NCBI GenBank assembly: GCA_019752335.1
Contig: JAIEMJ010000023.1
Coordinates: 310,001-374,000, forward strand
DNA: 64,000 nt
Reading direction: 5' to 3'
From: Bryobacteraceae bacterium
GTDB lineage: Bacteria > Acidobacteriota > Terriglobia > Bryobacterales > Bryobacteraceae
Shown in pieces: positions 63,375 to 64,000 of this stretch. Within the stretch, counting starts at the first letter, position 1. The number at the start of each line of letters is the position of its first letter. The translations under genes were made by a program, and so were the position numbers. The notes under the pieces are model-generated. The model was given only the letters and a program-made list of their open reading frames with translations. It did no database searches and was not told the DNA's origin.

Positions 63375-64000
63375 CTACCATTGCGGTCGGTCCACTAGAC
63401 TACCGCTCTCGATGGTGAGTCCGCGTCGAAATGCCTCCATCAAGCGGCTCGTCGATTCGCGTGTTTCCGGCATGGAAGAAGTTTGCAGAACCTGGTCCAC
63501 AAGTGAGCCATAGCCAGCGTCCCCGGCAACTAGCCCCGCGATCAACTCTCGCGTCGAGGGGCGGGATAGCTCAGCGGCGTCACGCCCCAACAAGGCCGCA
63601 CCAGCCAATTGTGTGTCGAACTCGTGCACTTCGAGCAGCGCCATTTCTTGGTCGTATAGCCGGTCCGCGATCCCCGCATCTCCATACGTTGCGATGAGCC
63701 GGTAAAGATCCGCCGCGTCTTTGTTCGTGATGTTGCGGCGATCCATCCAGGCGACCAACTTCAAGACGGCCAAACCCGGAATGGAAGCCACCCGAACCGG
63801 CAAGCCGTCCTCCACAAGAAGCGCAACGGATGAATCCAGCGCCTCCTCAAAGCCAGCAACGTTCATCACGACATCTCCATTCGGCGGCCATTCAATCCTG
63901 TAGTCGGAAGAAGTGACACCACGAAATGGAATCAGGTCCACCGGCAACTCAACACCGGTTTCCGCGTCGTTGAAAACCAGCCGCTGCATCGCGTGTGGAT
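63375..64000 (-). CDS. AbiEii-like nucleotidyltransferase, cut by the window end
   Basis: The frame stays open to the last base, and an ATG at 63989 is the first one seen. The visible part starts with LVFNDAETGVELPVDLIPFRGV, in which VDLIPF looks like the third acidic strand of a nucleotidyltransferase. RIEWPPNGDVVMNVAGFEEALDSS, IPGLAVLKLVAWMDRR and NKDAADLYRLIATY follow, the KxxAW..R...KDxxDL pattern of the AbiEii/COG4849 group. The catalytic GS...DxD should lie beyond the window. AbiEii-type proteins are toxins of type IV systems, and here an XRE gene follows. Full identity needs the missing start. Confidence 0.75.
   Translation of the reverse strand, partial: PHAMQRLVFNDAETGVELPVDLIPFRGVTSSDYRIEWPPNGDVVMNVAGFEEALDSSVALLVEDGLPVRVASIPGLAVLKLVAWMDRRNITNKDAADLYRLIATYGDAGIADRLYDQEMALLEVHEFDTQLAGAALLGRDAAELSRPSTRELIAGLVAGDAGYGSLVDQVLQTSSMPETRESTSRLMEAFRRGLTIESGSLVDRPQW

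Overview
The window is high-GC bacterial chromosome with short intergenic gaps. Its gene content points to Acidobacteriota, most likely the Bryobacterales/Solibacter group. Evidence: two VWFA-related acidobacterial-domain proteins, an M56 peptidase fused to a TIGR03435-type domain, a 'Solibacter C-terminal' TIGR03437-type domain, a carboxypeptidase-regulatory/TonB-receptor-like protein, DUF1501, DUF1549/1553, DUF1552 and DUF1588 proteins, and a PEP-CTERM protein. Nothing looks like phage or plasmid backbone. The taxonomic call is inference from families, not from a marker gene.

Layout. 1-10 kb: tail of a cytochrome-type DUF1588/1585 protein, DUF1552, ankyrin and TIM-barrel genes, then a LexA-like S24 autoprotease, a VWFA protein and a DUF1501-DUF1549/1553 pair. 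10-19 kb: secreted proteins, an M16 peptidase pair (one active, one lacking the zinc motif), and an overlapping thioesterase-transpeptidase-SpoIID set. 19-25 kb: an alpha-2-macroglobulin operon whose DUF1175 gene carries a hairpin-rich insert. 25 kb: a metal-resistance unit made of a MerR-type operator, a 47-residue Cys-rich metallothionein-like gene and a MerR regulator. 26-31 kb: transglutaminase, sulfatase, nitrilase, a frameshifted MazF toxin with antitoxin framed by a 33-bp direct repeat, heme A synthase and a radical SAM protein. 31-39 kb: hybrid histidine kinase, adenosine deaminase-like protein, enolase and phosphoglycerate mutase. 39-44 kb: sugar isomerase-like and Gfo/Idh/MocA genes, a bicupin, and a DksA/TraR protein. 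44-53 kb: envelope-glycan genes (methyltransferase, GT2, three GT-C-like membrane proteins). 53-64 kb: another oxidoreductase, a BlaI-M56-TonB receptor-VWFA operon, an intradiol dioxygenase fusion, and an XRE/AbiEii-like pair cut by the window end.

How the genes work together. Several sets are tightly coupled by overlaps of 1-26 bp or gaps under 10 bp. These are the M16 pair plus LolA-like protein; thioesterase-PBP-SpoIID; DUF1175-A2M-membrane protein; metallothionein-MerR; nitrilase-sulfatase; the five-gene glycan run; and BlaI-M56-receptor-VWFA. The least expected items are the metallothionein/MerR unit, the direct-repeat-framed toxin-antitoxin insertion between ctaA and the nitrilase gene, and the in-frame hairpin cluster between the signal peptide and catalytic domain of the DUF1175 protein. 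Functions are assigned from recognised motifs only; no database search was run.
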